A stretch of DNA of 64,000 nt from Faecalicatena orotica (GCF_003149245.1 NZ_QGDL01000011.1:80324-144323), one strand, 5' to 3'; shown: positions 1 through 8,973, counted from the first letter of the stretch. Notes: generated from the letters alone by a model not told the origin. Numbers and translations: made by a program.

Positions 1-66
1 CTTCTGTAAATTCGGTGCCAGATAAGCCAAATCCAAATGTTTTGCAAATTCATTCACTGTCAACAT
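1..66 (-). CDS. N-terminus of an unidentified protein (partial)
   Basis: Only the first 22 codons are in the window; the gene runs off the left edge on the minus strand. The ATG at 66 follows an AGGAGG ribosome site at a good distance and a strong promoter lies upstream, so this is a real start. The visible peptide begins MLTVNEFAKHLDLAYLAP. Its hydrophobic spacing and length to the first proline are loosely like the N-terminus of HPr kinase/phosphorylase, but 22 residues are not enough to name it. Confidence 0.6.
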   Translation of the reverse strand, partial: MLTVNEFAKHLDLAYLAPNLQK

Positions 67-130
67 TGTAAATCCTCCTAATAATCCACTTTTCCTTGCT
101 TTGTATATTGATGCGCATTTTCAATATATT

Positions 131-275
131 GTTTGTTACAATGTCAATATACCACCCTGATTTTGTTTTGTCAATAACATTTGTTATTTTTATTTCATAT
201 TTTTCACATTTCTATTTGTTATAAATGTTTATATATTATCATTTGTTTGAATAATTTGCCTTATTTGTAACAAAT
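131..275. promoter_or_regulatory. Cluster of TTTGTTA-type dyads (candidate operators)
   Basis: This very AT-rich stretch repeats a short motif: TTTGTTACA at 132-140, the dyad AATAACATTTGTTATT at 173-188, ATTTGTTATAAAT at 214-226 and the palindrome ATTTGTAACAAAT at 263-275. The first copies straddle the promoter at 146-174 and the rest lie upstream of it. The arrangement suggests cooperative binding sites for one regulator, but AT-rich sequence makes chance similarity possible. Confidence 0.3.
146..174 (-). promoter_or_regulatory. Sigma-A promoter for the left-edge gene
   Basis: On the minus strand TTGACA (169-174) and TATATT (146-151) are separated by exactly 17 bases. The promoter fires toward the gene starting at 66, leaving an untranslated leader of about 75 bases. 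Confidence 0.65.
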
Positions 276-292
276 CTGGGGAGAATTCCATC

Positions 293-327
293 AAAAAAGA
301 ACAGCCGGAACAAGTCCGCTGTTCTTT
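293..327 (-). terminator. Rho-independent terminator of the K+ uptake/methyltransferase operon
   Basis: AAAGAACAGC pairs with GCTGTTCTTT around an inner CGGA/TCCG stem with one bulge; on the minus strand it is followed by six T residues. It lies about 50 bases past the stop codon of the RNA methyltransferase gene. Confidence 0.8.
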
Positions 328-374
328 CGATCAAACTATCAGTTATTCATATCATATTGCTTTGGCGCGCCCCT

Positions 375-1154
375 CTATTGCACTCTCCTCTGCCTGCTTA
401 CTTCAAACATCAGCACTGTGGCCGCTACAGCCGCATTCAGTGACTCCACCTGTCCTGACATCGGGATACGCACCCACGCATCCGCGCATTCCGCTACTTC
501 CTTACGCAGACCGTTTCCTTCATTTCCGATCAGAAATGCAGTCCCCTTTTGGTAATCCTCCTGGTCATAAGCATTTTTCCCGTCCAGATGTGCCGCATAA
601 ACCCGTACACCGTGTTCTTTTACCGTTTCAATTCCCGCCATTACATCATCCAGATATAAAAACGGCATCCGGTAAATGGCCCCCATCGTGGATCGGATCG
701 TCTTTGGGTTATAAATGTCTACACAATCCCTGCTCATCAGGATTCCTGTCACACCTGCGGCTTCCGCCGTCCTGAATATGGTGCCTGCGTTTCCCGGGTC
801 CTGAAGATTGTCCAGAACCAGAATGTGCGGGGATTTCTGTTTCAGGATCTCCTCCAGCGTGTAATCCATCTGCCGGATTACCGCCAGAATCCCCTGGGGC
901 GTCTTCGTGTCGGATACATAATCAAATACCGTATCCGACAGAATTTCCGGCACAAACCCTTTTTCTTCCAGTTCTTTTTCATGCTTCTTCATATAAGACT
1001 CTGAGACATATACTTTACGCACCCGCTTCTGCGGCGCCTCCATGACCATTCTTGTCCCCTCGGCCAGAAATACTCCCGCCTGATTTCTCGCCTTGCTTTT
1101 TTTCTGCAGCTGCAGCAGTTCTTTTACCCTTTGGTTACTTGTACTTGTAATCAT
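375..1154 (-). CDS. TrmH/SpoU-family RNA 2'-O-methyltransferase
   Basis: The 259-residue protein has the two-part SPOUT layout: an N-terminal substrate-binding region (FLAEGTRMVMEA, about residues 29-40) and a C-terminal knotted methyltransferase domain. The three SpoU motifs are visible: NLQDPGNAGTIFRTAEAAG with the catalytic arginine, FLIGNEGNGL, and IPMSGQVESLNAAVAATVLM. The family transfers a methyl group from SAM to a ribose 2'-OH in rRNA or tRNA; the exact nucleotide cannot be read from sequence. It is the last gene of a unit with the K+ uptake genes, 42 bases after ktrA, and a strong terminator follows. The functional link to K+ transport is probably incidental. Confidence 0.9.
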   Translation of the reverse strand: MITSTSNQRVKELLQLQKKSKARNQAGVFLAEGTRMVMEAPQKRVRKVYVSESYMKKHEKELEEKGFVPEILSDTVFDYVSDTKTPQGILAVIRQMDYTLEEILKQKSPHILVLDNLQDPGNAGTIFRTAEAAGVTGILMSRDCVDIYNPKTIRSTMGAIYRMPFLYLDDVMAGIETVKEHGVRVYAAHLDGKNAYDQEDYQKGTAFLIGNEGNGLRKEVAECADAWVRIPMSGQVESLNAAVAATVLMFEVSRQRRVQ

Positions 1155-1196
1155 ATCTTTCTACCATTACTTTCTGGAATTATTCATTTTCTGCTC

Positions 1197-1850
1197 TTAC
1201 TTCATAGAATGGAACTTCGACAAAACCGAGTTGGCCCCGATCACGATAATGATGCAGTCTGACGGAAGCGGCTCGTGAGGGTCAAACGTAACATCTACTT
1301 CTTCCCCCCGCATGATCCCGACGACATTCAGCCCGTAGCGCTCCCTTACCTTCAGATCGGCAAGTGATTTCCCGACCCATTTATCCGGGATCACAGTCTC
1401 TGCCATGCTGTATTCCGCGGACAGTTCAATCCAGTCCGTAAACGCGGTTGAGACCAGACTTTTCGCCACCCTGCTGCCCATGTCCCGCTCCGGATAGACG
1501 ATCGCATCTGCCCCGATCTTTTCCAGAATCATGCCCTGAAGTTCGTCTCTGGCTTTTGCAAGAACGTAAGGAATGCCGATCTCCTTAGCCGCAATCGTCG
1601 CCATGATACTTGCTTCCAGACTTTCTGATACTGCCACGACAGCACCGTCCAGATTCTTACCTCCCAGAGACACGAGTGCCTCGGGGTCGGATACATCCGC
1701 CCTCATGGCATAAGATACCGAATCAGAGATTTCCTGCACCTTCTCATATGATTTATCTACCACAATCACGTCACAGCCCAGACTTTCCAAAGTCAGCGCA
1801 ACGCTCCGCCCAAAGCTTCCCAGTCCAAATACCGCATATTGTTTCTTCAT
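1197..1850 (-). CDS. ktrA: TrkA/KtrA-type K+ uptake regulatory subunit
   Basis: This 217-residue cytoplasmic protein binds nucleotide and gates a K+ channel-like transporter. The Rossmann dinucleotide motif FGLGSFGRSVALTLESLG is at residues 8-25, followed by VIVVDKS and the RCK_N core. The C-terminal third (about 135-217) matches an RCK_C ligand-binding domain. Its size is that of KtrA (single RCK_N plus RCK_C), not the doubled E. coli TrkA. An AAGGAGA ribosome site precedes the ATG. It lies 43 bases downstream of the membrane subunit, so the pair is co-transcribed. Confidence 0.93.
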   Translation of the reverse strand: MKKQYAVFGLGSFGRSVALTLESLGCDVIVVDKSYEKVQEISDSVSYAMRADVSDPEALVSLGGKNLDGAVVAVSESLEASIMATIAAKEIGIPYVLAKARDELQGMILEKIGADAIVYPERDMGSRVAKSLVSTAFTDWIELSAEYSMAETVIPDKWVGKSLADLKVRERYGLNVVGIMRGEEVDVTFDPHEPLPSDCIIIVIGANSVLSKFHSMK

Positions 1851-1893
1851 TCATCTTCTCCTTGCAACATCTTTGTTTGTCATTACCAGCCTA

Positions 1894-3273
1894 TTAACCC
1901 AGCATAATCCGTTTTTCCGGAAGATCTCGTAACTGGGCACCAGTGTCTGCCCTGCCCGCGAAGACAAGGGCCATCGTGATGGGTCCAATCCTCCCGATAT
2001 ACATCAGCACCATCAGAACGGCCTGACTCGCCCGGCACAAATCCGGGGTAAGGTCGGCCGTCAGCCCCACGGTTGCCATCGCAGATGTTACCTCATACAT
2101 GATCCTGAGGAAATCCACATGTGGCTCCAGAACGGTAACCAGTGTTACTCCTGACAGCCAGAATAAAAAAGTAAGCAGGATAATGGCGATACCTGAGCGG
2201 ACAACAGAAGGCTCGATCTTCCTTCCGAAGCATTCCGTATCCCTCTTTCCCTTAATGACGCCGATGCATGTCAGAAGCAGCATCGCAACGGTCGTCGTCT
2301 TCACCCCGCCTGCAGTTCCTGCCGGAGAACCGCCGACAAACATGAGGATACATGCCAGCAGTTTTGATCCCGGCGCCAGTCCGTCCTGAGAAATATTTGC
2401 AAAACCGGCAGTCCTTGTCGTAACGGACTGGAACCCGGCAGCCATCAGCTTCTGCCCCAGATTGAGTCCTGCCATTGTATCCGGATTATGATACTCCAGT
2501 ACAAAAAATCCGACAAACCCGGCCGCCAGCAGAACAAGGGTCATCGTCAGCACGATCTTTGTCTGAAGCTTCAGGCGCGTAAACAGCCTTCTTGCCGGCT
2601 GCTTCTCCCATATCACTCTCTTCGTGTTTTTATAAATGTCATGCCAAACCGTGAATCCCAGCCCCCCGATGACAATTAGAAACATCGTCGTAAAACTGAT
2701 GACCGGTGATTTTACATATTCCATATAACTGCTGTTTCCCAGAATGTCAATCCCGGCATTGCAGAACGCAGATACCGCATGGAAAATGGAATAGCAGATA
2801 CCTTTTACCATACCGAATTCGGGAATGAATTTTATCGAATAGAGAATGGCACCGATCCCTTCCACGATGAAAGTTCCGCGCAGGATGCGGATAATAAACT
2901 TCACCAGGCCGCTCAGTGTGTCCAGATTGTAGGTCTGCTGAATCACAACGCGTTCCTTCAATGTAATCTTTTTCTTAATAATCAGGAAAAAGGCCATCAT
3001 ACATGCAATCACTCCCAGACCGCCGATCTGTATCAGTACCAGGAGTATTCCTTTTCCAAATACCGTGAACTGTACGGCCGGGGTGATTGTCACAAGTCCT
3101 GTCACGCAGACGGCAGAGACCGCCGTAAACAGCGCATCCGCAAATGCGATCGGCTGCCGGTTACTGACAGGGAGCCATAAAAGCAGTGCCCCCAGCAGGA
3201 TAACGCCTAAAAAACCAACCGCAATCTTCTGCATCGTATTGAGGCTGATTTTCCTTAAACTTTTATTTTTCAT
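1894..3273 (-). CDS. ktrB: TrkH/KtrB-type K+ transporter membrane subunit
   Basis: The 459-residue integral membrane protein forms the ion pore. All four pore-loop repeats of the superfamily are present, each with its filter glycine: AVSAVCVTGL, HAVSAFCNAGI, SVTTRTAGF and TSAMATVGLT. Length and lack of extra N-terminal helices fit KtrB, which is often Na+-dependent. The E. hirae homologue is encoded at the end of the Na+ V-ATPase operon as ntpJ; here a related ATPase is only 9 kb away but in a separate transcription unit. This gene is the first of ktrB-ktrA-methyltransferase. Confidence 0.93.
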   Translation of the reverse strand: MKNKSLRKISLNTMQKIAVGFLGVILLGALLLWLPVSNRQPIAFADALFTAVSAVCVTGLVTITPAVQFTVFGKGILLVLIQIGGLGVIACMMAFFLIIKKKITLKERVVIQQTYNLDTLSGLVKFIIRILRGTFIVEGIGAILYSIKFIPEFGMVKGICYSIFHAVSAFCNAGIDILGNSSYMEYVKSPVISFTTMFLIVIGGLGFTVWHDIYKNTKRVIWEKQPARRLFTRLKLQTKIVLTMTLVLLAAGFVGFFVLEYHNPDTMAGLNLGQKLMAAGFQSVTTRTAGFANISQDGLAPGSKLLACILMFVGGSPAGTAGGVKTTTVAMLLLTCIGVIKGKRDTECFGRKIEPSVVRSGIAIILLTFLFWLSGVTLVTVLEPHVDFLRIMYEVTSAMATVGLTADLTPDLCRASQAVLMVLMYIGRIGPITMALVFAGRADTGAQLRDLPEKRIMLG

Positions 3274-3359
3274 GTCTTAGCACCTTAAGTTTTATTATTC
3301 CGGATAAGCCGGTGTATTATGATATTAACTTTGGTTACCATTCTAACACAGGCGAACTG

Positions 3360-3396
3360 AAAAGGACAGCCCCGAAATCATTCGGAACTGTCCTTG
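3360..3396 (-). terminator. Terminator after the two-component operon
   Basis: AAGGACAG...CTGTCCTT with an inner CCGAA/TTCGG stem forms a hairpin followed on the minus strand by TTTTC. It lies 20 bases past the response regulator stop codon. Confidence 0.75.
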
Positions 3397-3416
3397 TATG
3401 TGTTACTGGTTTTACA

Positions 3417-4109
3417 TTACACCTTGAAGCGGTATCCTACACCCCAGATTGTCTCAATATACTGAGGGTGTGAGGTATCGTATTCAATCTTCTCACGGAT
3501 TTTTTTAATATGCACGGTCACAGTGGCAATATCCCCGATGGATTCCATATCCCAGATCTGCTGGAACAGTTCTTCCTTCGTGTATACATGGTTCGGGTGC
3601 CCGGCCAGAAATGTCAGAAGGTCGAACTCTTTTGTTGTAAAGGACCTTTCCTCTCCATTGACCCAGACACGTCTCGCGGTCGTATCAATCTTCAGCCCCC
3701 TGATCTCGATGATCTCATTCTCTTCCACATTGCTTCCTATCAGACGCTCGTAGCGTGCCAGATGTGCCTTCACACGGGCCACAAGCTCACTCGGGCTGAA
3801 AGGCTTTGTCATATAATCATCTGCGCCAAGTCCCAGACCCCTGATCTTGTCGATGTCATCCTTCTTCGCTGATACCATAATGATCGGCGTATTCTTCTGG
3901 TCACGGACCTGCCTGCAGATCTCAAATCCATCCACCCCCGGGAGCATAAGGTCTAGTATAATCAGATCAAAATCCTCCTCCAGCGCCTTTTTCATTCCAA
4001 TCTCACCATCATTTGCTACAGAAACCTCGAAGTCACTCAGTTCCAGATAGTCCTTCTCCAGATCTGCAATACTTTCTTCATCCTCAATAATCAAAATCTT
4101 CTTACTCAT
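3417..4109 (-). CDS. OmpR/PhoB-family response regulator
   Basis: The 230-residue regulator has an N-terminal receiver domain with the acidic pair ED (residues 9-10), phospho-acceptor D53 in LIILDLMLPG and the lysine of the VSAKKDD motif. A linker follows, then an OmpR-type winged helix (about 130-230) with FTTKEFDLLTFLAGHPNHVYTKEELFQQIW. It would be phosphorylated by the kinase encoded directly upstream, whose gene overlaps it by 8 bases, so the two are translationally coupled. No target can be read from sequence. The nearby unlinked genes give no strong hint of the stimulus. Confidence 0.93.
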   Translation of the reverse strand: MSKKILIIEDEESIADLEKDYLELSDFEVSVANDGEIGMKKALEEDFDLIILDLMLPGVDGFEICRQVRDQKNTPIIMVSAKKDDIDKIRGLGLGADDYMTKPFSPSELVARVKAHLARYERLIGSNVEENEIIEIRGLKIDTTARRVWVNGEERSFTTKEFDLLTFLAGHPNHVYTKEELFQQIWDMESIGDIATVTVHIKKIREKIEYDTSHPQYIETIWGVGYRFKV

Positions 4110-5166
4110 CCACCGGTACCTCCTGATATTTTCTTATTACAAAATACATTGTTGTTCCAGCCCCATCCTCACTGGTCGCCCAAATCTTACCGCCATGTTC
4201 TTCCACAATCTTCTTGACGATGGAAAGTCCGATACCACTTCCGCCTTTCGAAGAGTTTCTTGAAGCATCCGTCCGGTAAAACCTGTCGAATATATACGGT
4301 AAGTCCTTCGGGGCGATCCCTTTGCCGTTATCTCCAAGCTCAATCTGGATAAAATCCCCTACATCCTTTAAATTCATAAAAATCTTTCCCTTCGGCTTGT
4401 CCATATATTTCAGGGAGTTATTAACAATATTGTTAATTACCCGCCGAAGCTGTTCCGGATCTACAATTACCTTAAAGTCCGTTTCCACATAATTGCGGTA
4501 CGTAAACTCCACACCCTTCGCTTCCAGTTCCAGCGACAAATCCTCTGCACAGTCGCCAAAATACTGTTTGGCTGAGCAGGTCGTAAAATTGTAAGGAATA
4601 CGGTTCGTGTCGATCTTGGAATAGAGCGTCAGCTCATTGATAAGCAGATCCATCTCATTAGCCTTATTGTATATTGTTTTGATGTATCTGTCCATCTTTT
4701 CCGGCGTATCCGCAACACCATCCATGATTCCCTCCACATAACCTTTAATCGCCGTAATCGGTGTTTTCAAATCATGGGAGATATTACTGATCAGTTCCTT
4801 ATTCTCTCTATCATACGCAACTTTTTCTTCCGCATTCGCCTTCAGCCGGAGACGCATCTCCTCGAAGTCCCGGCAGAGCATGCCGATCTCATCGTCAGTC
4901 TCACTCTTAATCTCAAAATCCAGATTCCCCTCCTTAATATTACGGGTTGCGATCTGCAGTCTCGAGAGCGGCAGTGAAACCGTCCTGTAGATCCAGTAAA
5001 TCAAAAGTGCTGCTGTCAGGAATACAACCAGCAGATACAGCTGCTGGATCTCCCCCAGCTCGCCCGCCCCCTTCGGCGCAAACGTATACATCGCAATAAT
5101 CGCAAAAATAGTAGGAAGAATCATAACCGTCATAAACGCGAGAATCAATTTCGTCTTAAGCTTCAT
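4102..5166 (-). CDS. Membrane sensor histidine kinase
   Basis: The 354-residue kinase has two N-terminal membrane helices (about 8-28 and 42-62) joined by only a dozen or so residues. It therefore lacks a real external sensing domain and probably senses within the membrane or through partners. A HAMP domain follows, then the H-box ISNISHDLKTPITAIKGY with the phospho-accepting histidine, the N-box NNIVNNSLKY, and the ATP-binding DNGKGI and GSGIGLSIVKKI boxes. This short-loop form is common in Firmicute kinases of the intramembrane-sensing group, which often respond to envelope stress. Its 3' end overlaps the regulator gene. Confidence 0.9.
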   Translation of the reverse strand: MKLKTKLILAFMTVMILPTIFAIIAMYTFAPKGAGELGEIQQLYLLVVFLTAALLIYWIYRTVSLPLSRLQIATRNIKEGNLDFEIKSETDDEIGMLCRDFEEMRLRLKANAEEKVAYDRENKELISNISHDLKTPITAIKGYVEGIMDGVADTPEKMDRYIKTIYNKANEMDLLINELTLYSKIDTNRIPYNFTTCSAKQYFGDCAEDLSLELEAKGVEFTYRNYVETDFKVIVDPEQLRRVINNIVNNSLKYMDKPKGKIFMNLKDVGDFIQIELGDNGKGIAPKDLPYIFDRFYRTDASRNSSKGGSGIGLSIVKKIVEEHGGKIWATSEDGAGTTMYFVIRKYQEVPVDE

Positions 5167-5181
5167 ATTGTCACCTCTTCT

Positions 5182-5204
5182 GCAAAGGGGTCAGACCCTT
5201 TTGC
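5182..5204. repeat. Short GGGTC/GACCC palindrome in the kinase leader
   Basis: GCAAAGGGGTCAGACCC followed by TTTTGC forms a near-perfect hairpin 15 bases upstream of the kinase ATG. It has no T-run on either strand, so it is not a simple terminator; it could be an operator or an mRNA hairpin. Confidence 0.4.
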
Positions 5205-5315
5205 GCTCCGTTTTCAGAATATTCTTAAAATTATGCTGCCTGTTTTTCTTCGGTACGCCCCGCCGCCCTCATGTTTACCGGATTTTTGTTATATCCGGCC
5301 CATATAGTTATATAT

Positions 5316-5352
5316 GAAAAAGACAGACACTTTCCGGTGCCTGTCCCCTTCT
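5316..5352 (-). terminator. Terminator after metK
   Basis: GACAGGCAC and GTGTCTGTC pair around a 6-base loop, followed on the minus strand by TTTTTC. It lies about 25 bases past the metK stop codon. Confidence 0.8.
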
Positions 5353-5378
5353 TTTTTAACGCACCTAATACTGTTATA

Positions 5379-6566
5379 TTACAGATATTTTCTCAATGCG
5401 TCAACTTTATCTAACTTTTCCCAAGGTAAATTTAAGTCATTACGGCCAAAATGTCCATATGCTGCTGTCTGTTTGTAGATCGGTCTGCGAAGGTCAAGCA
5501 TTTTGATGATTCCGGCCGGACGCAGGTCGAAGTTCTCGCGGATAATTTCGATCAGCTTCTCCTCGGATACATTTCCTGTTCCGAATGTATCTACGTTGAT
5601 GGAAGTCGGCTGTGCAACACCGATTGCATAGGATAACTGGATCTCGCATTTCTTTGCAAGGCCCGCCGCTACAATGTTCTTTGCTGCGTAACGAGCTGCA
5701 TATGCCGCGGAGCGGTCTACTTTTGTACAGTCTTTTCCGGAGAAAGCCCCGCCGCCGTGGCGTGCCATTCCGCCGTAAGTATCTACGATGATCTTTCTTC
5801 CTGTCAGGCCGCTGTCCCCGTGAGGTCCTCCGATGACAAAGCGCCCCGTCGGGTTAATAAAGAACTTTGTATTCTCATCAATCATCTCTGACGGAAGAAT
5901 CTCATCAAACACGTATTTCCTGATGTCTTCGTGGATCTGCTCCTGTGTAACCTCCGGGTCATGCTGTGTGGATAATACAACTGCTTCCAGTCTCGCGGGA
6001 ACGCCGTTCTCGTCATATTCTACCGTTACCTGGGTCTTCCCGTCGGGGCGCAGGTACGGAAGTGTTCCATCTTTCCTGATCTCTGTCAGCCTTCTGGCGA
6101 GCTTGTGGGCCATAGCGATCGGGTATGGCATATATTCCTCTGTCTCATCTGTTGCATATCCGAACATCATTCCCTGGTCTCCGGCTCCGATTGCCTCAAT
6201 CTCGTCGTCGGACATCTTATTTTCTTTTGCTTCGAGAGCCTTGTCAACCCCGAGTGCAATATCTGCTGACTGCTCGTCAATCGCAGTGATTACGCCGCAT
6301 GTATCCGCGTCAAAGCCGAATTTCCCCCTTGTATATCCAATCTCACGTACGGTATCACGTACCAGCTTCTGGATGTCCACATACGCATTCGTCGTGATTT
6401 CCCCCATGACCATGACAAGACCTGTTGTTGTGCATGTCTCACACGCCACACGGCTCATCGGGTCTTCCTTGAGAAGCGCATCCAAAATAGCATCGGATAT
6501 CTGGTCACACATTTTATCCGGATGTCCTTCTGTTACTGATTCTGATGTAAATAATAATTTTTCCAT
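5379..6566 (-). CDS. metK: S-adenosylmethionine synthetase
   Basis: The 395-residue enzyme makes SAM from methionine and ATP in the cytoplasm. Signature segments are the N-terminal [35 protein letters not shown], the P-loop-like [19 protein letters not shown] and the C-terminal AYGHFGR. The ATG at 6566 is preceded by AGGGAG and begins exactly at the family's usual N-terminus [10 protein letters not shown]. The frame stays open upstream to 6737, but that part is the riboswitch expression platform and its peptide resembles nothing, so the longer start was rejected. A SAM-I riboswitch controls the gene. Confidence 0.98.
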   Translation of the reverse strand: MEKLLFTSESVTEGHPDKMCDQISDAILDALLKEDPMSRVACETCTTTGLVMVMGEITTNAYVDIQKLVRDTVREIGYTRGKFGFDADTCGVITAIDEQSADIALGVDKALEAKENKMSDDEIEAIGAGDQGMMFGYATDETEEYMPYPIAMAHKLARRLTEIRKDGTLPYLRPDGKTQVTVEYDENGVPARLEAVVLSTQHDPEVTQEQIHEDIRKYVFDEILPSEMIDENTKFFINPTGRFVIGGPHGDSGLTGRKIIVDTYGGMARHGGGAFSGKDCTKVDRSAAYAARYAAKNIVAAGLAKKCEIQLSYAIGVAQPTSINVDTFGTGNVSEEKLIEIIRENFDLRPAGIIKMLDLRRPIYKQTAAYGHFGRNDLNLPWEKLDKVDALRKYL

Positions 6567-6693
6567 GTCATTTCTCCCTTCTGAAATGTCCGGACCGTCC
6601 GCGGTTCTTTTCGTATAATAAACCACCAGTACGTCCGAATCAGCTCTTTCTCTCTGGGACTGCCTGCCTTGTTCACAAAAAATTTCCTCTATA

Positions 6694-6728
6694 AACAAAG
6701 AAAACAGCCCACAAGAAGCGGACTGTTT
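6694..6728 (-). terminator. Riboswitch-controlled terminator in the metK leader
   Basis: AAACAGTCCGC pairs with GTGGGCTGTTT across a TTCTT loop, followed on the minus strand by TTTTCTTTG. It lies between the SAM aptamer and metK, so it is the off-state of the riboswitch expression platform. Confidence 0.8.
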
Positions 6729-6744
6729 ATATCTCATAAATCAA

Positions 6745-6846
6745 TCCTCTTATTGTTCGATTACTCGCTCAGGTTGGCACCTTCCGTGTTAGGGGTTGCC
6801 GCGGCTTCACAGGTCCTTTGTACCTCCACCGCTCTGAATAAGAGAA
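6745..6846 (-). ncRNA. SAM-I (S-box) riboswitch
   Basis: Read on the minus strand, the aptamer opens with TCTCTTATTCAGAG, GGTGGAGG, then GCCGCGGCAACC, GGTGCCAACCTG and closes with AATAAGAG, which pairs with the opening TCTCTTATT to make P1. These are the conserved S-box core elements in the right order and spacing. It sits about 180 bases upstream of metK with an intrinsic terminator in between, so SAM binding should stop transcription. Confidence 0.95.
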
Positions 6847-6880
6847 AGCTTGCTTTGTTAAGTTGTTAAGTACAATAGGA

Positions 6881-6909
6881 ACTTTACACCGTATTATGAA
6901 AAATGTCAA
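6881..6909 (-). promoter_or_regulatory. metK promoter
   Basis: TTGACA (6904-6909) and TAAAGT (6881-6886) have a 17-base spacer; a TG just upstream of the -10 gives an extended element. Transcription would begin some 30 bases before the S-box aptamer. Confidence 0.7.
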
Positions 6910-6968
6910 TATACATCTTTCAATTTTTGTATCCTTCCATTAATCTCCTGATTACGTTTTTGAAATTC

Positions 6969-7538
6969 TTATGAAAGCAGCTCTTCCAACTCCAGCTCAC
7001 AGGCCGGAATAACCGGAAGCGGATTCTCCGTATGCTCACCCAGCATTTTTTCCATCCATACCATATCGTACCAGACACCCAGTTTATAGCCGCATTTATG
7101 AAAATGTGCGACCGTTTTGTACCCGAGCTTCTCGTGGAACGCGATGCTTTCCGGATGGGGATAGGCGATACAGGCATTCAGATTCAGAATATGCTGTTCT
7201 TTCAAAACCTCTTCCAGCTTCTCATAGAGTTTTCTTCCAATTCCCCTGCCTTTCAGTTCACGGCCGACATAGACCGTCGTTTCGACAGACCAGTCATAAG
7301 CATCTCTGTCTTTAAACTGGGAAACATAGCAGTATCCGGCGATTTTTCCGTCAGCCACCGCCACCAGATAAGGATACTTTTGCATTATACGGACCATGCG
7401 GGCCCTGAATTCCTCCAGAGTCGGCGGCTCATATTCAAAAGTGATAGCCGTATCCGTCACATACGGGATATAAATATTAAGGAGGGCTTCTGCATCACGC
7501 AGATCAGCCGCCCTGATTATAATCTCTTCTTTATTCAT
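6969..7538 (-). CDS. GNAT acetyltransferase, phosphinothricin-acetyltransferase-like
   Basis: The 189-residue protein has a single GNAT fold: RAADLRDAEALLNIY at the N-terminus, then the acetyl-CoA motif VGRELKGRGIGRKLYEKL and the C-terminal HEKLGYKTVAHFHKCGYK. This arrangement is typical of the Pat/MnaT group, which N-acetylates phosphinothricin or amino-acid analogues such as methionine sulfoximine. The real substrate is unknown. Its start overlaps the end of the CapA-like gene by 8 bases, implying co-transcription and translational coupling. Confidence 0.85.
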   Translation of the reverse strand: MNKEEIIIRAADLRDAEALLNIYIPYVTDTAITFEYEPPTLEEFRARMVRIMQKYPYLVAVADGKIAGYCYVSQFKDRDAYDWSVETTVYVGRELKGRGIGRKLYEKLEEVLKEQHILNLNACIAYPHPESIAFHEKLGYKTVAHFHKCGYKLGVWYDMVWMEKMLGEHTENPLPVIPACELELEELLS

Positions 7539-8973
7539 CTTTCTTTTCCACCTCTTTGAATACCCCTTTATCGTTCAGCTCTGCATTGGGGGACAAACCG
7601 TTGAAAAACTCATAGAATTCGGTCTGCTCGTCCTTATCTTTAATATACTGGGTTGTATACTCCGTCTGCAGACAGGGCACGAAGGACATTTCTTTCAATC
7701 CCTTATCATTAATATCCAGCTTCAAAAGGCCGGTATATTTTGTCTCATCATTAAACCAGAAATCCCCCATGCTGTAAATAACAGGCTTTCCGTCTATGTA
7801 TTCCATCCCCTGAAGCACATGGGGATGTCCTCCGACTACAATGTCGGCCCCGGCGTCCAGAAATTCTTTTCCCATATCGTGCTGATACTGTTCGTAAACA
7901 TTCGTGTCTTCGGGTCCCCAGTGGATATATGCAATCAAATAATCACACTGTCCAGCTGCATCCTGAATGACCCGGTTATATTCCGCCGTATCATAAGCCT
8001 CCAGAACCCCCGGAGAGTCTTCTTCTGCCGCAGGGGTGTAATACACCACTTCTGCATTCGTCGCCGCGACAAAACCGATTTTCACACCGTTTACCACATA
8101 ATAAACCGGCCGCTTCGCCTCCCCGATATTCCTCCCGCCGCCAACATAAGGGATCTTGGCCTCATCCAGAAGGTCCAGCGTATCTAAAAGGGCATCTTCG
8201 CCATAATCGTAAACATGGTTATTGGCCAGAGATACGAGATCCGTCCCCATCTCCTCAAGAAGGGCCATGCGCTCAGGTTTTGCACGGAACGTGTACAGCT
8301 TCCCCTCCAGAGCCTCCCCTCTTTCACTGATACAGTACTCATGGTTCAGGTAAAAAACATCCGCATCATTTGTTATTTTCAATATTTCGGGAGAAATGCA
8401 TTTCGACAGGTCATTTACCGTGTCATAGTGATCCAGCACAAATCCATCCTCTGCAAAACAGATGTCCCCTGCAACAACCACTTCCGCAGCCTTACCGGAA
8501 CTTCCTTTTTTCACGTAAATCCCATGCTTCTTTGCAGTTTTTGTGTCATCAAGCCAGCCTTTATAGCGGTCATTAACGACATGCATCGTTTCTCCAACCG
8601 CGGCATAAATATCTTCACCGGAAATCTTTCCATCCTGTGCAGCCTTCAAAACTGCATCCTTTTTTTCCGGATAAGCCTCCATGAACCAGTCGGAAAAAGA
8701 GCCTTTTTCCCCTTTCCCGGTAGCAGACGAAGCCTCCACCGCACCATCCAGCGTCTTAACAAATGTATCGTAGCAAGCCTGCACCGCTTCTTTTCCCGCA
8801 GCCAGCTGCTTTTTCGACGAATGCCGCTTCACTCCCGCAATACATAAACTGATTATCACTATCAGAATCAGCACGGCTCCCCCAATGACCATCAGCATCC
8901 TCTGACGCACCTGTTTTCTACGCTTCTCAATCCGCTGTCTGCGGACCTCTGCATCGTATCTGTCGTTCCCCAT
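7531..8973 (-). CDS. CapA-family membrane-anchored metallophosphatase-like protein
   Basis: The 480-residue protein has a basic cytoplasmic N-terminus, one transmembrane helix (about 26-48) and an extracytoplasmic domain like PgsA/CapA of poly-gamma-glutamate synthesis. Family landmarks are VVVAGDICFAEDGF, ANNHVYDYGEDALLDTLDLL, the metal-site segment IHWGPED and DIVVGGHPHVLQGME. The ATG at 8973 (MGNDRYD) follows GAGGAGG and is preferred over an upstream in-frame start that has no ribosome site. No capB/C genes are nearby, so a poly-glutamate capsule is not indicated; CapA-like proteins are widespread with unknown surface roles. Confidence 0.88.
   Translation of the reverse strand: MGNDRYDAEVRRQRIEKRRKQVRQRMLMVIGGAVLILIVIISLCIAGVKRHSSKKQLAAGKEAVQACYDTFVKTLDGAVEASSATGKGEKGSFSDWFMEAYPEKKDAVLKAAQDGKISGEDIYAAVGETMHVVNDRYKGWLDDTKTAKKHGIYVKKGSSGKAAEVVVAGDICFAEDGFVLDHYDTVNDLSKCISPEILKITNDADVFYLNHEYCISERGEALEGKLYTFRAKPERMALLEEMGTDLVSLANNHVYDYGEDALLDTLDLLDEAKIPYVGGGRNIGEAKRPVYYVVNGVKIGFVAATNAEVVYYTPAAEEDSPGVLEAYDTAEYNRVIQDAAGQCDYLIAYIHWGPEDTNVYEQYQHDMGKEFLDAGADIVVGGHPHVLQGMEYIDGKPVIYSMGDFWFNDETKYTGLLKLDINDKGLKEMSFVPCLQTEYTTQYIKDKDEQTEFYEFFNGLSPNAELNDKGVFKEVEKKDE

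Noticed and set aside
5833-6618. 261-codon open frame on the plus strand
   Set aside because: It lies wholly opposite metK and its riboswitch, has a Ser/Ile-rich composition typical of reverse-strand reading of a coding gene, and lacks a ribosome site.
6567-6737. In-frame 57-codon N-terminal extension of metK
   Set aside because: It covers the riboswitch terminator, resembles no MetK N-terminus, and the internal ATG at 6566 has the proper ribosome site.
7531-8973. Poly-gamma-glutamate capsule locus
   Set aside because: Only a CapA-like protein is present; no capB, capC or capE homologues are adjacent.
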